From NCBI RefSeq assembly GCF_029910215.1, contig NZ_CP110395.1:1922001-1986000 (forward strand): a stretch of 64,000 nt of DNA, given 5' to 3'. Under the pieces are notes generated by a model, which made no database searches, had not been told where the DNA came from, and was given only the letters and a program-made list of their open reading frames with translations. Origin of the DNA: Paraburkholderia sp. D15. GTDB lineage: Bacteria > Pseudomonadota > Gammaproteobacteria > Burkholderiales > Burkholderiaceae. This document shows positions 34,671-43,375 of the stretch, in pieces. The translations under genes and the position numbers were made by a program. Position 1 is the stretch's first letter, and each line of letters begins with the position of its first letter.

Positions 34671-35711
34671 ATGGCGACGATCAAGGATGTAGCGGCTGTG
34701 GCGGGTGTTTCGTTCACCACGGTATCGCACGTGGTGAACAACTCGCGCCCGGTGTCGGCCGACGTGCGCGCGAAGGTCGAACACGCGATCCGTCAGCTTC
34801 ACTATGTCCCGTCGGCGGTGGCCCGGTCGCTGAAGGCGCGCGCCACGGCGACCATCGGTCTGGTGGTGCCGAACAGCACGAACCCGTATTTCGCGGAGAT
34901 GGCGCGCGGCATCGAGGACGGTTGCGCGCGCAATGGCTACTGCGTGTTCTTCTGCAATTCCGACGACGATCCGGCCAAGCAGCGTAACTATCTGCGCGTG
35001 CTGCAGGAAAAGCGCATCGACGGACTGATCATCGCGTCCGCCGGCGACGACGCGGTGCTCGCGCAAACCCTCGCCGATTCGCGCGAGCCGCTGGTGATCG
35101 TGGACCGCAACATCGAGGGGCTGAACGCGGATCTGGTGCAGATCGACCACGAGAAGGGCGGCTACCTCGCCACCCGGCATCTGCTGGAACTGGGGCACGT
35201 GCGCATCGGCTGCATTACGGGGCCGGTGCAGACCGCGGTCAGCGCGATGCGCGTGCATGGCTTCATCCGCGCGATGACCGAGCGCGGCATCGAGATTCCG
35301 CCGGACGCGATCGTCGAAAGCGACTTCTCGGGCACGGGCGGGCATCGCGCAGCCGCGCAACTGTTCGACACGATCCGACCGACGGCGATCTTCGCGGGCA
35401 ACGACATGATGGGCATCGGCGCGCTGCGCGCCGCTGCGGAGCGCAATATCAGCGTGCCGCGCGATTGCTCGATCATCGGTTTCGACGATATCGAGCTGGG
35501 GCGTTTCACCTATCCGGCCCTGTCGACGGTCGGGCAGTCGGTGCGCGCGCTCGGCGACATGGCCGCGCAGACGCTGATCGAGCGGATCGCGGGAACGCCC
35601 GCGGACAAGTCGCGCTTGCCGGGGCGCCGCCGCGTGGTGTCGCCGCGACTGATCGTGCGCGAGTCCACGGCGACCTGGGCGGGTGCCGCGCGGCGCGATC
35701 TCGCGGCTTGA
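34671..35711 (+). CDS. LacI-family regulator (PurR/RbsR-like)
   Basis: 346 residues. The HTH reads ATIKDVAAVAGVSFTTVSHVVNN, with the same TTVSHV recognition helix as PurR and RbsR. The hinge helix is PSAVARSLKARATATIG. The sensor domain contains GLVVPNSTNPYFAEMARGIE, KRIDGLIIASAGDD, IVDRN and IFAGNDMMGIGAL. It probably represses the upstream sugar-binding protein gene through the palindrome at 33096 and may regulate itself. ATG 34671 follows AGGAGAACAACAGGTT. Confidence 0.92.
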   Translation: MATIKDVAAVAGVSFTTVSHVVNNSRPVSADVRAKVEHAIRQLHYVPSAVARSLKARATATIGLVVPNSTNPYFAEMARGIEDGCARNGYCVFFCNSDDDPAKQRNYLRVLQEKRIDGLIIASAGDDAVLAQTLADSREPLVIVDRNIEGLNADLVQIDHEKGGYLATRHLLELGHVRIGCITGPVQTAVSAMRVHGFIRAMTERGIEIPPDAIVESDFSGTGGHRAAAQLFDTIRPTAIFAGNDMMGIGALRAAAERNISVPRDCSIIGFDDIELGRFTYPALSTVGQSVRALGDMAAQTLIERIAGTPADKSRLPGRRRVVSPRLIVRESTATWAGAARRDLAA

Positions 35712-36220
35712 TGTGGTTGCCCGATTGCCCATTGCCCGATTGTCTGATGGCAGAGGTGGCGCAGCTACCTGCGCTGCCTGCTTGCGTCGAGCCTGAATCG
35801 ACTAACCGGGTCCAGTACCTGAACTAACCCCCCCGGGACGCCGGCTTAAGCCTGCGGCCTTCCGCGCGCGACACGGCGCCCTCTCCCAGCTCCTGTTTTT
35901 CCCTAACGCGTTCAGTCCCATTCCACGTCGACGCGCCGCACCCCCTCGCGGCGCGCCCGGCTTCGTTCGTCGAGACGTCCCGCATGGCCGGGCGCTCGCG
36001 GTTCCGGAACGAGCCGGCGTGCCGCCCTGTCAGCTTCTTGTAATTTCTTCCAGGTCCTTACATCTTCATTCCTCATACCATATAAAACCTTCAAGTATGC
36101 AGTTGGAATGCCGTAAACGCTGCTATTAGAGCGCCGTATCAAAAGAGCGACACGCAGACGTCACACGCTACCCCGCGCTGCGTACGCAGCCTCTCTTTTC
36201 GTTTAAGTACAGGAACAAGC
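35712..36220. other. Gap before chemoreceptor 1
   Basis: 509 bp without a credible gene. The first 40 bp have a degenerate ATTGCCCG repeat after the LacI stop, and a C-run occurs at 35826. A candidate flagellar-type promoter is at 36114-36140. The AT-rich part (36040-36110) precedes it. The rest shows nothing I can name. Confidence 0.5.
36114..36140 (+). promoter_or_regulatory. Candidate sigma-28 (FliA) promoter for chemoreceptor 1
   Basis: TAAA (36114-36117), exactly 15 bp, then GCCGTATC, close to the FliA consensus TAAA-N15-GCCGATAA. It lies 80 bp before the chemoreceptor start, the class of gene this sigma factor transcribes. Confidence 0.6.
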
Positions 36221-38062
36221 ATGTTGAATAAAGGCATCACGATCAAGGCGCGGATTGGCCTGACGATGGCTTTTCTCGCCGCGCTGCTGGTCGCCATCGG
36301 CGTCTTCGGTCTGATCGGCATGAGCGGTTCGAACGACGCCTACAAGGACACCTTCACCAACGCGATGCCTAGCGCCGTCGACATCGGCAATGCCGAGCTG
36401 TTCGCCGCGCGCGAGCGGCTCGCGCTCGACCGCGCCGCGTTCATGATCGGCACGCCCGAAGCCGCGCCGACGCTGGAGCGCGCGCGCGGCATGCGCGCCA
36501 CCTCCGACATGTGGTGGAAGAAGTACATGGACCTGCCGCGCACGCCGGACGAAGACCGCCTCGCGCAGGAAGTCGTCGCCAGGCGCGACGCGCTGCATCA
36601 GCAACTGGACTCGTTCGCCTCGACGATCGCGGCGAACGACCAGACCAAGGTGGTCGATAACGCCCGCCGCCTGCAGGTGTCGTACAACGATCTCGGCAAT
36701 GCCGACGATGCGTTGCGCAAGTTCCAGTTCACCTCGGCGCGCGACGGCTACGAGTCGGTGCAGGGCAGTTTCGCAACCTTCCGCATGGTCAGCATCGGCG
36801 CGCTGTTCCTCGACGTGCTGGCCGCGGCGTTTTCGTACCTGACCTTGAGCCGCGCGATCGGCCGCCCGCTCGGCGAAGCGCTCGGCCACTTCGACGCGAT
36901 CGCCGCCGGCGATCTGCGCCGTCCGGTGGTGGTCACCTCGCGCGACGAAATGGGCCAGCTGCTCGACGGCATCGCGAAGATGCAGCGCAGCCTCACCGAA
37001 ACGGTGCGTACGGTGCGTAGCGGCAGCGAATCGATCGCGACCGCCACCCGTCAGATCGCGGCCGGCAACATCGACCTGTCGTCGCGCACCGAAGAGCAGG
37101 CGTCGGCGTTGCAGGAAACCGCGTCGAGCATGGAAGAGCTGACCGGCACGGTCAAGCAGAACGCCGACAACGCCCGCCAGGCGAGTTCGCTCGCGGCCAA
37201 CGCGTCGGAGATCGCCAACGAGGGCAGCGCGGTGGTCGGCCAGGTGGTCGGCACGATGGGCGATATCAACCAGAGCTCGGCGAAGATCGCCGACATCATT
37301 TCGATCATTGAGGGAATTGCGTTCCAGACCAACATCCTCGCGCTCAACGCGGCCGTGGAAGCGGCGCGGGCCGGCGAGGAAGGCCGCGGTTTCGCGGTGG
37401 TGGCGGGCGAGGTGCGCAGCCTCGCGCAGCGCTCGTCGGCGGCGGCCAAGGAAATCAAGGAGCTGATCGATACGTCAGTGGAGCGCGTGCAGTCGGGTTC
37501 GGCGCTGGTGGACGAAGCGGGCCGCACGATGACCGAGATCATCGGCGCGGTGCAGCGCGTGACCGACATCATGGGCGAGATCGCGGCAGCCTCGGAAGAG
37601 CAGAGCAGCGGCATCGACCAGGTGGCGCGCGCCGTCACGCAGATGGACGAAGTGACCCAGCAGAACGCCGCGCTGGTCGAGGAAGCGGCGGCGGCGGCGT
37701 CGTCGCTCGAAGATCAGGCCGGCAAGCTGCGTACGGCGGTCGCCGTGTTCCAGGTCGACGACGGCGGTCACAAGGCGCCGGTCGCCGCGCCGAAACGCGT
37801 GAGCGCGCCGATGAAGTCGAGCAGCGTGCGCAAGGTGTCGCGCGCGGCGGTTGCGCAGCCGGCGTCGCATGCCGGGTCGCACGCCGGTTCGCAGATGAAT
37901 GCGCAGCCGGCTGGTCAAGCGGCACCGGCGGCCGCCGCGCCGCAGCCTGCCGCGCCGGTCAAGGCCGCTGCCGCGCCGCAGGCCGCCGCGCCGGCGCGCG
38001 CACCGGCCCGCGCCATGGCAACCGCCAGCGCGGGCAGCGATCAGGATTGGGAGACCTTCTGA
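36221..38062 (+). CDS. Methyl-accepting chemotaxis protein with CheR-tether tail
   Basis: 613-residue inner-membrane chemoreceptor. TM1 is at about 10-34, the periplasmic four-helix (TarH-type) sensor at about 35-185, TM2 at about 188-208, and then HAMP ([25 protein letters not shown]). The signalling hairpin tip is [20 protein letters not shown], followed by [21 protein letters not shown]. After an Ala/Pro-rich flexible linker of about 90 residues it ends in DWETF, a variant of the NWETF pentapeptide that tethers CheR and CheB. No other che genes are in the window. The ligand is unknown. Confidence 0.95.
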   Translation: MLNKGITIKARIGLTMAFLAALLVAIGVFGLIGMSGSNDAYKDTFTNAMPSAVDIGNAELFAARERLALDRAAFMIGTPEAAPTLERARGMRATSDMWWKKYMDLPRTPDEDRLAQEVVARRDALHQQLDSFASTIAANDQTKVVDNARRLQVSYNDLGNADDALRKFQFTSARDGYESVQGSFATFRMVSIGALFLDVLAAAFSYLTLSRAIGRPLGEALGHFDAIAAGDLRRPVVVTSRDEMGQLLDGIAKMQRSLTETVRTVRSGSESIATATRQIAAGNIDLSSRTEEQASALQETASSMEELTGTVKQNADNARQASSLAANASEIANEGSAVVGQVVGTMGDINQSSAKIADIISIIEGIAFQTNILALNAAVEAARAGEEGRGFAVVAGEVRSLAQRSSAAAKEIKELIDTSVERVQSGSALVDEAGRTMTEIIGAVQRVTDIMGEIAAASEEQSSGIDQVARAVTQMDEVTQQNAALVEEAAAAASSLEDQAGKLRTAVAVFQVDDGGHKAPVAAPKRVSAPMKSSSVRKVSRAAVAQPASHAGSHAGSQMNAQPAGQAAPAAAAPQPAAPVKAAAAPQAAAPARAPARAMATASAGSDQDWETF

Positions 38063-38073
38063 TCCGCTCGTCT

Positions 38074-38199
38074 GGGCCAGCATCGGGCCAGCATCGCGCC
38101 AGCGCAACATTCGTTCCCGACGGCGTGCGGTCGCAAGCCGCACCGTCGGGGATGAACCCCTCGCGCTGGCCACGGCGCTGGCCAGGTCGCTGGCCAATA
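38074..38199. repeat. Long imperfect inverted repeat built from short tandem copies
   Basis: The left side carries GGGCCAGCATC twice plus GCGCCAGC. The right side carries CGCTGGCC three times at 12-bp spacing. The centre pairs CCGACGG..TGCGG with CCGCACCGTCGG. Together they can fold into a hairpin of about 125 nt. Confidence 0.65.
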
Positions 38200-38227
38200 C
38201 GCCTCGACAGGATGCCGGACAAGCAAG

Positions 38228-38258
38228 CCGCCGCGTGCCTCGCACCGGCGGTTTTTTT
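38228..38258 (+). terminator. Rho-independent terminator after chemoreceptor 1
   Basis: The stem is CCGCCG/CGGCGG continued by GTGC/GCAC around a short loop, followed by seven T residues. Confidence 0.85.
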
Positions 38259-38402
38259 ATGACGTGCGCATGAAGTCGCCCGCGCGCGCAAGCGATTCCC
38301 TGGCGCGCGTCATGATCCGGTACATTGACGGGCGCGATCACGACGCGAGCGACGGCGAGACCGCCGCCTCGACGAAGCGCCGCATGCCGCAACGCCGCTC
38401 CC

Positions 38403-38436
38403 CGACTCATCCGACTCATCCGACTCATCCGACTCA
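38403..38436. repeat. 9-bp tandem repeat before hydratase gene
   Basis: Three to four copies of CGACTCATC end about 40 bp before the start codon. Confidence 0.85.
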
Positions 38437-38476
38437 TTCAAACTCACGCTCAACGCGCCAGCCACAAAGGACCGAC

Positions 38477-39232
38477 ATGACGCCACACGACCTCGCGCAA
38501 CGACTCGTCGAAGCCCGCCGGCAGCATCGTCTGATCGACGCGCCCGACAGCCTGCCGCCCGATGCCGCCACCGCCTATGCGATCCAGCAGGCCGTCATCG
38601 ACGGTCTCGGCGACACCACCGGCGCCTGGAAGATCGGCGCCCGGGCGCCCGGCGCCGCCGCGGCGGGCGCGCCGATTCCGGCTTCGCTGGTCGCGCCGTC
38701 GCCCGTCAGGCTCGCGCACCAGGGTTTCTTCCGCGTGCTGGTGGAGCTGGAGATCGCGTTCCGTTTTTCCGAGGCGATCGAGCCGCGCGGCCGCGCGTAC
38801 GCGCGCGACGAGGTGCTCGCCAAGGTCGGCGAGGTGCTGCCCGCCATCGAGATCGTCGATAGCCGCTTCAGCGAATGGCCGAACGTCGCGCCACTCGCGC
38901 AACTGGCCGATGCGCAGAACAACGGCGCGCTGATCGTGGGCCATGCGCTCGCGTATGCGGGGCTCGCGCGCGGTTTCGATTTCGTGTCGCCCGAACTGGA
39001 ACTGAGCCTGAACGGCGAATCGCTGGTGCCGGAAGCGACCGGCAACCCGGCCGGCGACCCGCGCGAACTGCTCGTGTGGTTCGTCAACCATTGCGCGGCG
39101 ATGGGCATCACCATCGAACCCGAGTGGACCATCACCACGGGGTCGTACGTCGGTGCTCATAAAGTGAGCAGCGCGGGCGTCGTGCGTGGTCATATCGACG
39201 GACTCGGCGAAGTGGAGGTCGAGCTGACCTGA
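38477..39232 (+). CDS. 2-keto-4-pentenoate hydratase / FAH-fold protein
   Basis: 251 residues of the fumarylacetoacetate-hydrolase fold, MhpD-like. Family features are AYAIQQAVIDGLGDTTGAWKIGA near the N-terminus and the metal-binding acidic set in VELEIAFRF and LPAIEIVDSRF. The C-terminal part is TTGSYVGAHKVSSAGVV, normally GSLT/GSxxP in this family. Such enzymes add water to 2-hydroxypenta-2,4-dienoate in meta-cleavage pathways, or decarboxylate related oxo acids. No other aromatic-degradation genes are nearby, so the role is uncertain. AAAGGA lies 6 nt before ATG 38477. Confidence 0.8.
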   Translation: MTPHDLAQRLVEARRQHRLIDAPDSLPPDAATAYAIQQAVIDGLGDTTGAWKIGARAPGAAAAGAPIPASLVAPSPVRLAHQGFFRVLVELEIAFRFSEAIEPRGRAYARDEVLAKVGEVLPAIEIVDSRFSEWPNVAPLAQLADAQNNGALIVGHALAYAGLARGFDFVSPELELSLNGESLVPEATGNPAGDPRELLVWFVNHCAAMGITIEPEWTITTGSYVGAHKVSSAGVVRGHIDGLGEVEVELT

Positions 39233-39249
39233 GCTGAGCTGAGCTGAGC
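39221..39249. repeat. 5-bp array over the hydratase stop codon
   Basis: GAGCTGACC is followed by four TGAGC units; the first TGA is the stop codon. The 5-bp period places stop codons in all three frames. Confidence 0.85.
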
Positions 39250-39285
39250 GACGCGCGGCGCCACATCGACCAACGCTTCGCATGC

Positions 39286-39323
39286 CAACGCAAACGGCCG
39301 CCCATGGGCGGCCGTTTGCGTTG
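39286..39323. terminator. 38-bp perfect palindrome, probable terminator hairpin
   Basis: The half CAACGCAAACGGCCGCCCA is followed at once by its exact complement. It can form a very stable stem on RNA from either direction and lies 53 bp after the hydratase stop. No long T-run follows. Confidence 0.6.
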
Positions 39324-39354
39324 CAACGTGTCGCGCGTGATGTGTCGCATGTCA

Positions 39355-39382
39355 CGCAAGATGGCGCGATTGCCATCTTGCG
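39355..39382. other. Second hairpin (11-bp stem)
   Basis: CGCAAGATGGC pairs perfectly with GCCATCTTGCG across a 6-nt loop. It is 31 bp after the 38-bp palindrome. Role unknown: a second terminator, an mRNA leader structure or a protein site. Confidence 0.6.
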
Positions 39383-39850
39383 CGGAACAAAATGCGTTGC
39401 ACGATGACGAACGCGTTGAACACACATCGTTCGAGCCTCGACGCGGCGTCGCGAACGAAACATGTAACAGTGGGCTCGCGTTGTAGTCGAACCGCGCAGG
39501 TCGCGCGTTGAGGAAAAAAGAGGGGAGGCGTAGCGAACGCAGCGTGTGAAAAACGTGCATGATGTCCACGCTTTCAGCGACAAAGTGTGCGCGTGCAGAC
39601 AAGACGTCCGGTACAGCAGTGAGATCGTTCGATCAAACTTCGTCACGCGATCGCTACGATGTGAGCGCAAGATTGTAGGTGGTCGTATGTTGGTTTCCTA
39701 GTGAGGAATGTCGGGAGGCGAATGCGGCGCGATTTTCGCAACGTAGTTCGTGAAAAAAAATTTAAAAGGGTTTAGGATGAATTCGAGCGATGTCGTTTCC
39801 GAATAGCGCGCCGCGCACGACATCGGTCTAGACTTCGGCGAGGAGGTAGC

Positions 39851-41773
39851 ATGGATATCTACAGCAGTTTCGCGACCCGCTTCGAGAAAACGCGAGAAGA
39901 TGAACTCTCGCTCGAGGAGTATCTCGCGCTCTGCAAAGACAATCCCGCCGCGTACGCCACGGCTGGCGAACGCATGTTGACGGCAATCGGAGAGCCGGAA
40001 CAGATCGACACTCGCAACGATCCGCGCCTGTCGCGTATCTTCGCGAACAAGGTCATCAAGGTATACCCCGCATTCCGTGAGTTCTACGGAATGGAAGAGG
40101 TGATCGAGCAGGTGGTCGCCTACTTCCGGCACTCGGCCCAGGGGCTCGAAGAAAAGAAGCAGATTCTGTATCTGTTGGGCCCGGTCGGCGGCGGTAAATC
40201 GTCGATCGCGGAGCGCTTGAAACAGCTCATGGAACGCGTGCCGTTCTACGCGATCAAGGGCTCGCCGGTCAACGAGTCGCCACTCGGTCTGTTCGATTAC
40301 GAGGAAGACGGCCCGATTCTCGAAGAACAATATGGCATTCCACGCCGCTACCTGAAAAGCATTCTTAGCCCGTGGGCGGTGAAACGCCTGCACGAATACA
40401 ACGGCGACATCCGCAAGTTCCGCGTGGTGCGCCGCTACCCGTCGATCCTTCGCCAGATCGGTATCGCCAAGACCGAGCCGGGCGACGAAAACAATCAGGA
40501 CATCTCGTCGCTGGTCGGCAAGGTCGATATCCGCAAGCTCGAACAGTACGCGCAGGACGACGCGGACGCATACAGCTACTCCGGTGGCCTGTGTCTCGCG
40601 AATCAGGGGCTGCTCGAGTTCGTCGAAATGTTCAAGGCGCCGATCAAGGTGCTGCATCCGCTGCTTACCGCGACCCAGGAAGGCAACTTCAAGGGCACGG
40701 AAGGCTTCGGTGCGATTCCGTTCGACGGCGTGATTCTCGCGCACTCGAACGAGTCGGAATGGAAGGCGTTCCGCAACAACCGCAACAACGAAGCACTGCT
40801 CGACCGGATCTTCGTGGTGAAGGTGCCGTACTGCCTGCGCTACGGCGAAGAAGTGAAAATCTACGAGAAGCTGCTGCGTAATTCGTCGCTGGCGAATGCG
40901 GTGTGCGCGCCGGGCACGCTGAAGATGATGGCGCAGATGTCGGTGCTCACGCGTCTCCAGGAACCGGAGAATTCGAGCCTGTTCTCGAAGATGCAGGTGT
41001 ACGACGGCGAGAATCTGAAGGACACCGATCCGAAAGCGAAGTCGTATCAGGAGTACCGCGATTTCGCGGGCGTCGATGAAGGGATGACCGGCGTGTCGAC
41101 CCGCTTCGCGTTCAAGATCATGTCGCGCGTGTTCAACTTCGATTCGACCGAGGTCGCGGCCAATCCGGTGCATCTGATGTACGTGCTCGAACAGCAGATC
41201 GAACGCGAGCAGTTCCCGCCGGAAACCGAACAGAAGTATCTGTCGTTCATCAAGGACGTGCTGGCCTCGCGGTACGCCGAGTTCATCGGCAAGGAGATTC
41301 AGACCGCGTATCTGGAGTCGTACTCCGAATACGGTCAGAACATCTTCGATCGCTATGTGACGTATGCGGACTTCTGGATTCAGGACCAGGAATTCCGCGA
41401 CCACGACACCGGCGAGAGCTTCGACCGCGCGGCGCTGAACGCCGAACTGGAGAAGATCGAGAAACCCGCGGGCATCAGCAACCCGAAGGACTTCCGCAAC
41501 GAGATCGTGAACTTCGTGCTGCGTGCGCGTGCTGCGAATGCGGGGAAGAATCCCGCGTGGATCAGCTACGAGAAGCTGCGCGTCGTGATCGAAAAGAAGA
41601 TGTTCTCGAACACGGAAGAACTGTTGCCGGTGATCTCGTTCAACGCCAAAGGCTCGGCGGAAGAGCAGCGCAAGCACGAGGACTTCGTCAATCGCATGGT
41701 GACGAAAGGCTATACGCCGAAGCAGGTCCGCTTGCTGTGTGACTGGTATCTGCGCGTGCGCAAGTCGTCATGA
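39851..41773 (+). CDS. prkA: PrkA (YeaG) serine protein kinase
   Basis: 640 residues, the usual PrkA length. An AAA-type P-loop, LLGPVGGGKSSIAERL (K116), belongs to the N-terminal PrkA AAA domain. The C-terminal kinase-like domain follows, with YSYSGGLCLANQGLLEFVEMFKAPIKVLHPLL and FDGVILAHSNESEWKAF in between. In enterobacteria YeaG acts with YeaH in starvation and stress responses. A strong AGGAGG lies 5 nt before the ATG. It is the first gene of prkA-yeaH-spoVR, the conserved trio. Confidence 0.96.
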   Translation: MDIYSSFATRFEKTREDELSLEEYLALCKDNPAAYATAGERMLTAIGEPEQIDTRNDPRLSRIFANKVIKVYPAFREFYGMEEVIEQVVAYFRHSAQGLEEKKQILYLLGPVGGGKSSIAERLKQLMERVPFYAIKGSPVNESPLGLFDYEEDGPILEEQYGIPRRYLKSILSPWAVKRLHEYNGDIRKFRVVRRYPSILRQIGIAKTEPGDENNQDISSLVGKVDIRKLEQYAQDDADAYSYSGGLCLANQGLLEFVEMFKAPIKVLHPLLTATQEGNFKGTEGFGAIPFDGVILAHSNESEWKAFRNNRNNEALLDRIFVVKVPYCLRYGEEVKIYEKLLRNSSLANAVCAPGTLKMMAQMSVLTRLQEPENSSLFSKMQVYDGENLKDTDPKAKSYQEYRDFAGVDEGMTGVSTRFAFKIMSRVFNFDSTEVAANPVHLMYVLEQQIEREQFPPETEQKYLSFIKDVLASRYAEFIGKEIQTAYLESYSEYGQNIFDRYVTYADFWIQDQEFRDHDTGESFDRAALNAELEKIEKPAGISNPKDFRNEIVNFVLRARAANAGKNPAWISYEKLRVVIEKKMFSNTEELLPVISFNAKGSAEEQRKHEDFVNRMVTKGYTPKQVRLLCDWYLRVRKSS

Positions 41774-41828
41774 TTCGCACTGCGTGCCGCCCGCGCGGCC
41801 CGGCCGCGCGGGCGCCCTGAGCGCCGAC

Positions 41829-41895
41829 TCCCATCGACATGCGGAGTGGCGTGGGAGCGGGCGCTGACGCGCTCACTCCCATCGACAATGGAGAC
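41829..41895 (+). repeat. Duplicated leader segment before the yeaH-like gene
   Basis: ACTCCCATCGACATGCGGAG and, 52 bp later, ACTCCCATCGACAATGGAGA are imperfect direct repeats. Each contains CGGAG/TGGAG. The second copy supplies the ribosome site used by the GTG start at 41901. Confidence 0.7.
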
Positions 41896-41900
41896 CGGGC

Positions 41901-43172
41901 GTGCTTCATCAAATCATCGACCGCAGGTTGGCAGGCAAGAACAAGAGCATTGCGAATCGCGAGCGTTTTTTGCGCCGCGTCAAAAATTACATCCGTCGCG
42001 CCGTCTCGGAAGCGGTGCGCGACCGCAGCATCAAGGATATCCAGAACACCCAGAGCATCACCATCCCGCGCAAGGACATCGCGGAACCGTCGTTCCGTCA
42101 CGGCCCCGGCGGCAAGCGGGAGATGGTGCACCCGGGTAACGCCGACTACATCCGCGGCGACAAGATCCAGCGTCCGCAAGGCGGCGGCGGTGGAGGCGGG
42201 GGCAATCAGGCCAGCAACGAAGGCGAGGGGCAGGACGACTTCGTGTTCGAGCTGAGCCGCGAAGAGTTCATGCAGTATTTCTTCGACGACCTCGAACTGC
42301 CGCGTCTCGTCAAAACCCATCTGATGGCCGTGCCGACGTGGAAAAGCATCCGCGCGGGCTGGGCGGCGGAAGGCACGCCGAACAACATCGACGTGGTCCG
42401 TTCGCTGCGCAGCGCGCTGGGACGCCGCATCGCGCTGGGTGCGCCGCTCGTCAACCAGTTACGCGAGATGGAGCGGCAACTGGAGGTGATGAAGGCCGAT
42501 CCCGACGACCGCCGCGAAGAGATCAAACTGCTCGAGGAAGAGATACACCACCTGCGCGGCCGCATCTGGCGGATTCCGTTCATCGATCCGTTCGATCTTC
42601 GTTATGTGAATCGCGTGAAGCAGCCCACGCCGTCGAGCCAGGCGGTGATGTTCTGTCTGATGGATGTGTCCGGTTCCATGGACGAGCAGCGCAAGGATCT
42701 CGCCAAGCGCTTCTTCATCCTGTTGTATCTGTTCCTCAAGCGCAATTACGAGCGCATCGAGGTGGTGTTCATCCGCCACCACACGCGCGCCGAGGAAGTC
42801 GACGAGGACACGTTCTTTCATTCGACCGAAAGCGGCGGCACGGTGGTCTCGAGCGCGCTGGAGCTGATGCAGAAGGTGATGGAAGACCGCTACTCGCCGA
42901 CCGAATGGAACATTTACGGCGCGCAGGCGTCGGACGGCGACAACTGGACTGACGATTCGCCGAAGTGCCGCAAGATACTCTCGGATGACATCCTGGAGAA
43001 GGTGCGCTATTTTGCGTATATTCAGGTGGCGCCCGAAGAGCAGAACCTGTGGCTCGAATATGCGCAACTGGCGTTGAGTCAGCCGCATATGGCGATGAAG
43101 AAGGTCGAGACGGCGGCGGACATCTACCCGGTGTTCCGCGAGCTGTTCGAAAAGCAGGTGGCGACTTCATGA
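41901..43172 (+). CDS. yeaH: YeaH/YhbH family protein (DUF444, VWA-like)
   Basis: 423 residues. An N-terminal basic region is followed by RKDIAEPSFRHGPGGKREMVHPGN and an eight-Gly run (residues 95-102). The C-terminal von Willebrand A-like domain has a MIDAS-type motif, DVSGSMDEQRKDLAKRFF, and later HSTESGGTVVSSALEL. It works with PrkA in the stress trio. GTG 41901 follows TGGAGACCGGGC. It is co-transcribed with prkA (127-bp gap) and spoVR. Confidence 0.94.
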   Translation: MLHQIIDRRLAGKNKSIANRERFLRRVKNYIRRAVSEAVRDRSIKDIQNTQSITIPRKDIAEPSFRHGPGGKREMVHPGNADYIRGDKIQRPQGGGGGGGGNQASNEGEGQDDFVFELSREEFMQYFFDDLELPRLVKTHLMAVPTWKSIRAGWAAEGTPNNIDVVRSLRSALGRRIALGAPLVNQLREMERQLEVMKADPDDRREEIKLLEEEIHHLRGRIWRIPFIDPFDLRYVNRVKQPTPSSQAVMFCLMDVSGSMDEQRKDLAKRFFILLYLFLKRNYERIEVVFIRHHTRAEEVDEDTFFHSTESGGTVVSSALELMQKVMEDRYSPTEWNIYGAQASDGDNWTDDSPKCRKILSDDILEKVRYFAYIQVAPEEQNLWLEYAQLALSQPHMAMKKVETAADIYPVFRELFEKQVATS

Positions 43173-43375
43173 CAGCGAAGCGCCTGAGCCGAAAAGCGCG
43201 CGGTGCGGGATAGCTGACCCGATCGCCGCGCATGAAAGGCGTGCCGCAGCAGCAGGCGTCGGGGCATGCCGGGGCAGTAGCGTAATCGTCAGGATTCGCC
43301 GCTGCCGCAGCAGTCGACATCGCTGTAGCACGGGGACACACCGGAACGCCCATTGAAAGGCAAAGGGAAGTCCGT

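Larger units (their letters stand above)
38063..38476. other. Gap after chemoreceptor 1
   Basis: 414 bp. It holds a long imperfect hairpin (38074-38199), a rho-independent terminator (38228-38258), and a 9-bp array (38403-38436) before the hydratase start. No gene. Confidence 0.6.
39233..39850. other. Gap before prkA operon
   Basis: 618 bp without a credible gene. It carries a 38-bp perfect palindrome (39286-39323), a second hairpin (39355-39382), and an AT-rich stretch at 39748-39775 that probably holds the prkA promoter. I could not identify a convincing sigma-54 or sigma-S box by eye. Confidence 0.6.

Noticed and set aside
39355..39382. Sigma-54 promoter for prkA within the hairpin (TGGC..TGC)
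   Set aside because: GG and GC are 9 bp apart instead of the needed 12.
39304..39602. Small genes in the prkA upstream gap
   Set aside because: Frames on both strands overlap hairpins, have no ribosome sites and look like chance.
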